Origin: Tabrizicola_A sp044377735
GTDB lineage: Bacteria > Pseudomonadota > Alphaproteobacteria > Rhodobacterales > Rhodobacteraceae
NCBI GenBank assembly: GCA_044377735.1
Contig: JBILYK010000016.1
Coordinates: 1-47,157 of the forward strand
Reading direction: 5' to 3'
Length of the DNA stretch: 47,157 bases
Shown here: positions 47,125-47,157 of the stretch, one piece after another
How positions within the stretch are numbered: position 1 is the first letter of the stretch
Layout: each line of letters begins with the position of its first letter
Made by a program: the position numbers and the translations under genes
The notes under the pieces: generated by a model
Seen by the model: the letters and a program-made list of their open reading frames with translations, nothing else
Told to the model about the DNA's origin: nothing
The model's database searches: none

Positions 47125-47157
47125 CTAGAGCGGATCGCATTCGATCTGATTCAGATT
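47125..47157. repeat. Left half of a probable long palindromic repeat, cut by the window end
   Basis: The sequence from CTAGAGCGGATCGC on reaches a perfect central dyad ATCTGA-T-TCAGAT at 47144-47156. If the palindrome continues beyond the window, the arms would be about 25 bases. Palindromic units beginning TAGAGC are frequent intergenic repeats in alphaproteobacteria, from general knowledge. Here it would also serve as a terminator-like hairpin after nagB. Confidence 0.45.

Overview
The window looks like chromosome from a high-GC alphaproteobacterium of the order Rhodobacterales. Three things suggest this: the conserved block gltA-gltX / comEC / lexA-moeA-moaC-trpC-trpD-trpG, a direct-repeat SOS box of the alphaproteobacterial type (GTTC-N7-GTTC) in front of lexA, and an intergenic hairpin repeat of a kind common in that group. 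This assignment comes from gene order and protein sequence only. No rRNA, tRNA or CRISPR array was seen.

Layout. (1) 1-4.3 kb holds a truncated Lrp/AsnC regulator divergent from an ornithine/lysine-type decarboxylase, a DUF2235 hydrolase, an alternative oxidase and a DUF1624 membrane protein. (2) 4.3-15 kb is the housekeeping block: citrate synthase, glutamyl-tRNA synthetase, ComEC, LexA, MoeA, MoaC, and trpC-ung-trpD-trpG. The gene ung lies between trpD and trpC, and trpE is absent. (3) 15-18.2 kb is a D-carbamoylase/D-hydantoinase pair next to the trpG start. It is flanked by unassigned DNA and by the C-terminal relic of an IS110-type transposase, so it is probably acquired.

(4) 18.2-36.7 kb is a large sugar-catabolic island in alternating divergent and convergent operons. 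It has one ABC importer, two FucU-type mutarotases, an aldo-keto reductase, a lactonase, a UxaA-family dehydratase, an SDR dehydrogenase and a fumarylacetoacetate-hydrolase-family enzyme. Read in order these give a complete non-phosphorylating L-fucose-type route: sugar, lactone, aldonate, 2-keto-3-deoxy acid, 2,4-diketo acid, then pyruvate and lactate. Mixed in are two PfkB kinases, an FGGY kinase, a TIM-barrel isomerase and an M42 peptidase/BtpA pair resembling E. coli sgcX/sgcQ. A GntR/FCD regulator is encoded inside the island. A palindrome (CTAACATGTTAG) occurs at its own divergent promoter and, identical or degenerate, at two other divergent promoters, which suggests one regulon.

(5) 37.2-44.8 kb is one tight operon: a three-subunit molybdenum hydroxylase of the CO-dehydrogenase/xanthine-dehydrogenase family, a MoaD/ThiS-like small protein ending in Gly-Gly, and the two subunits of an ATP-dependent hydantoinase/oxoprolinase. 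It could hydroxylate and then open a nitrogen heterocycle, but the substrate is unknown. (6) 44.8-47.1 kb is the decaying remnant of a second sugar ABC importer (truncated permease, frameshifted ATPase) followed by an apparently intact nagB. The window ends inside what looks like a long palindromic repeat.

The most interesting parts are the fucose-type island, with its shared operator and its unexplained kinase/M42/BtpA module, and the molybdenum hydroxylase-MoaD-HyuAB operon.
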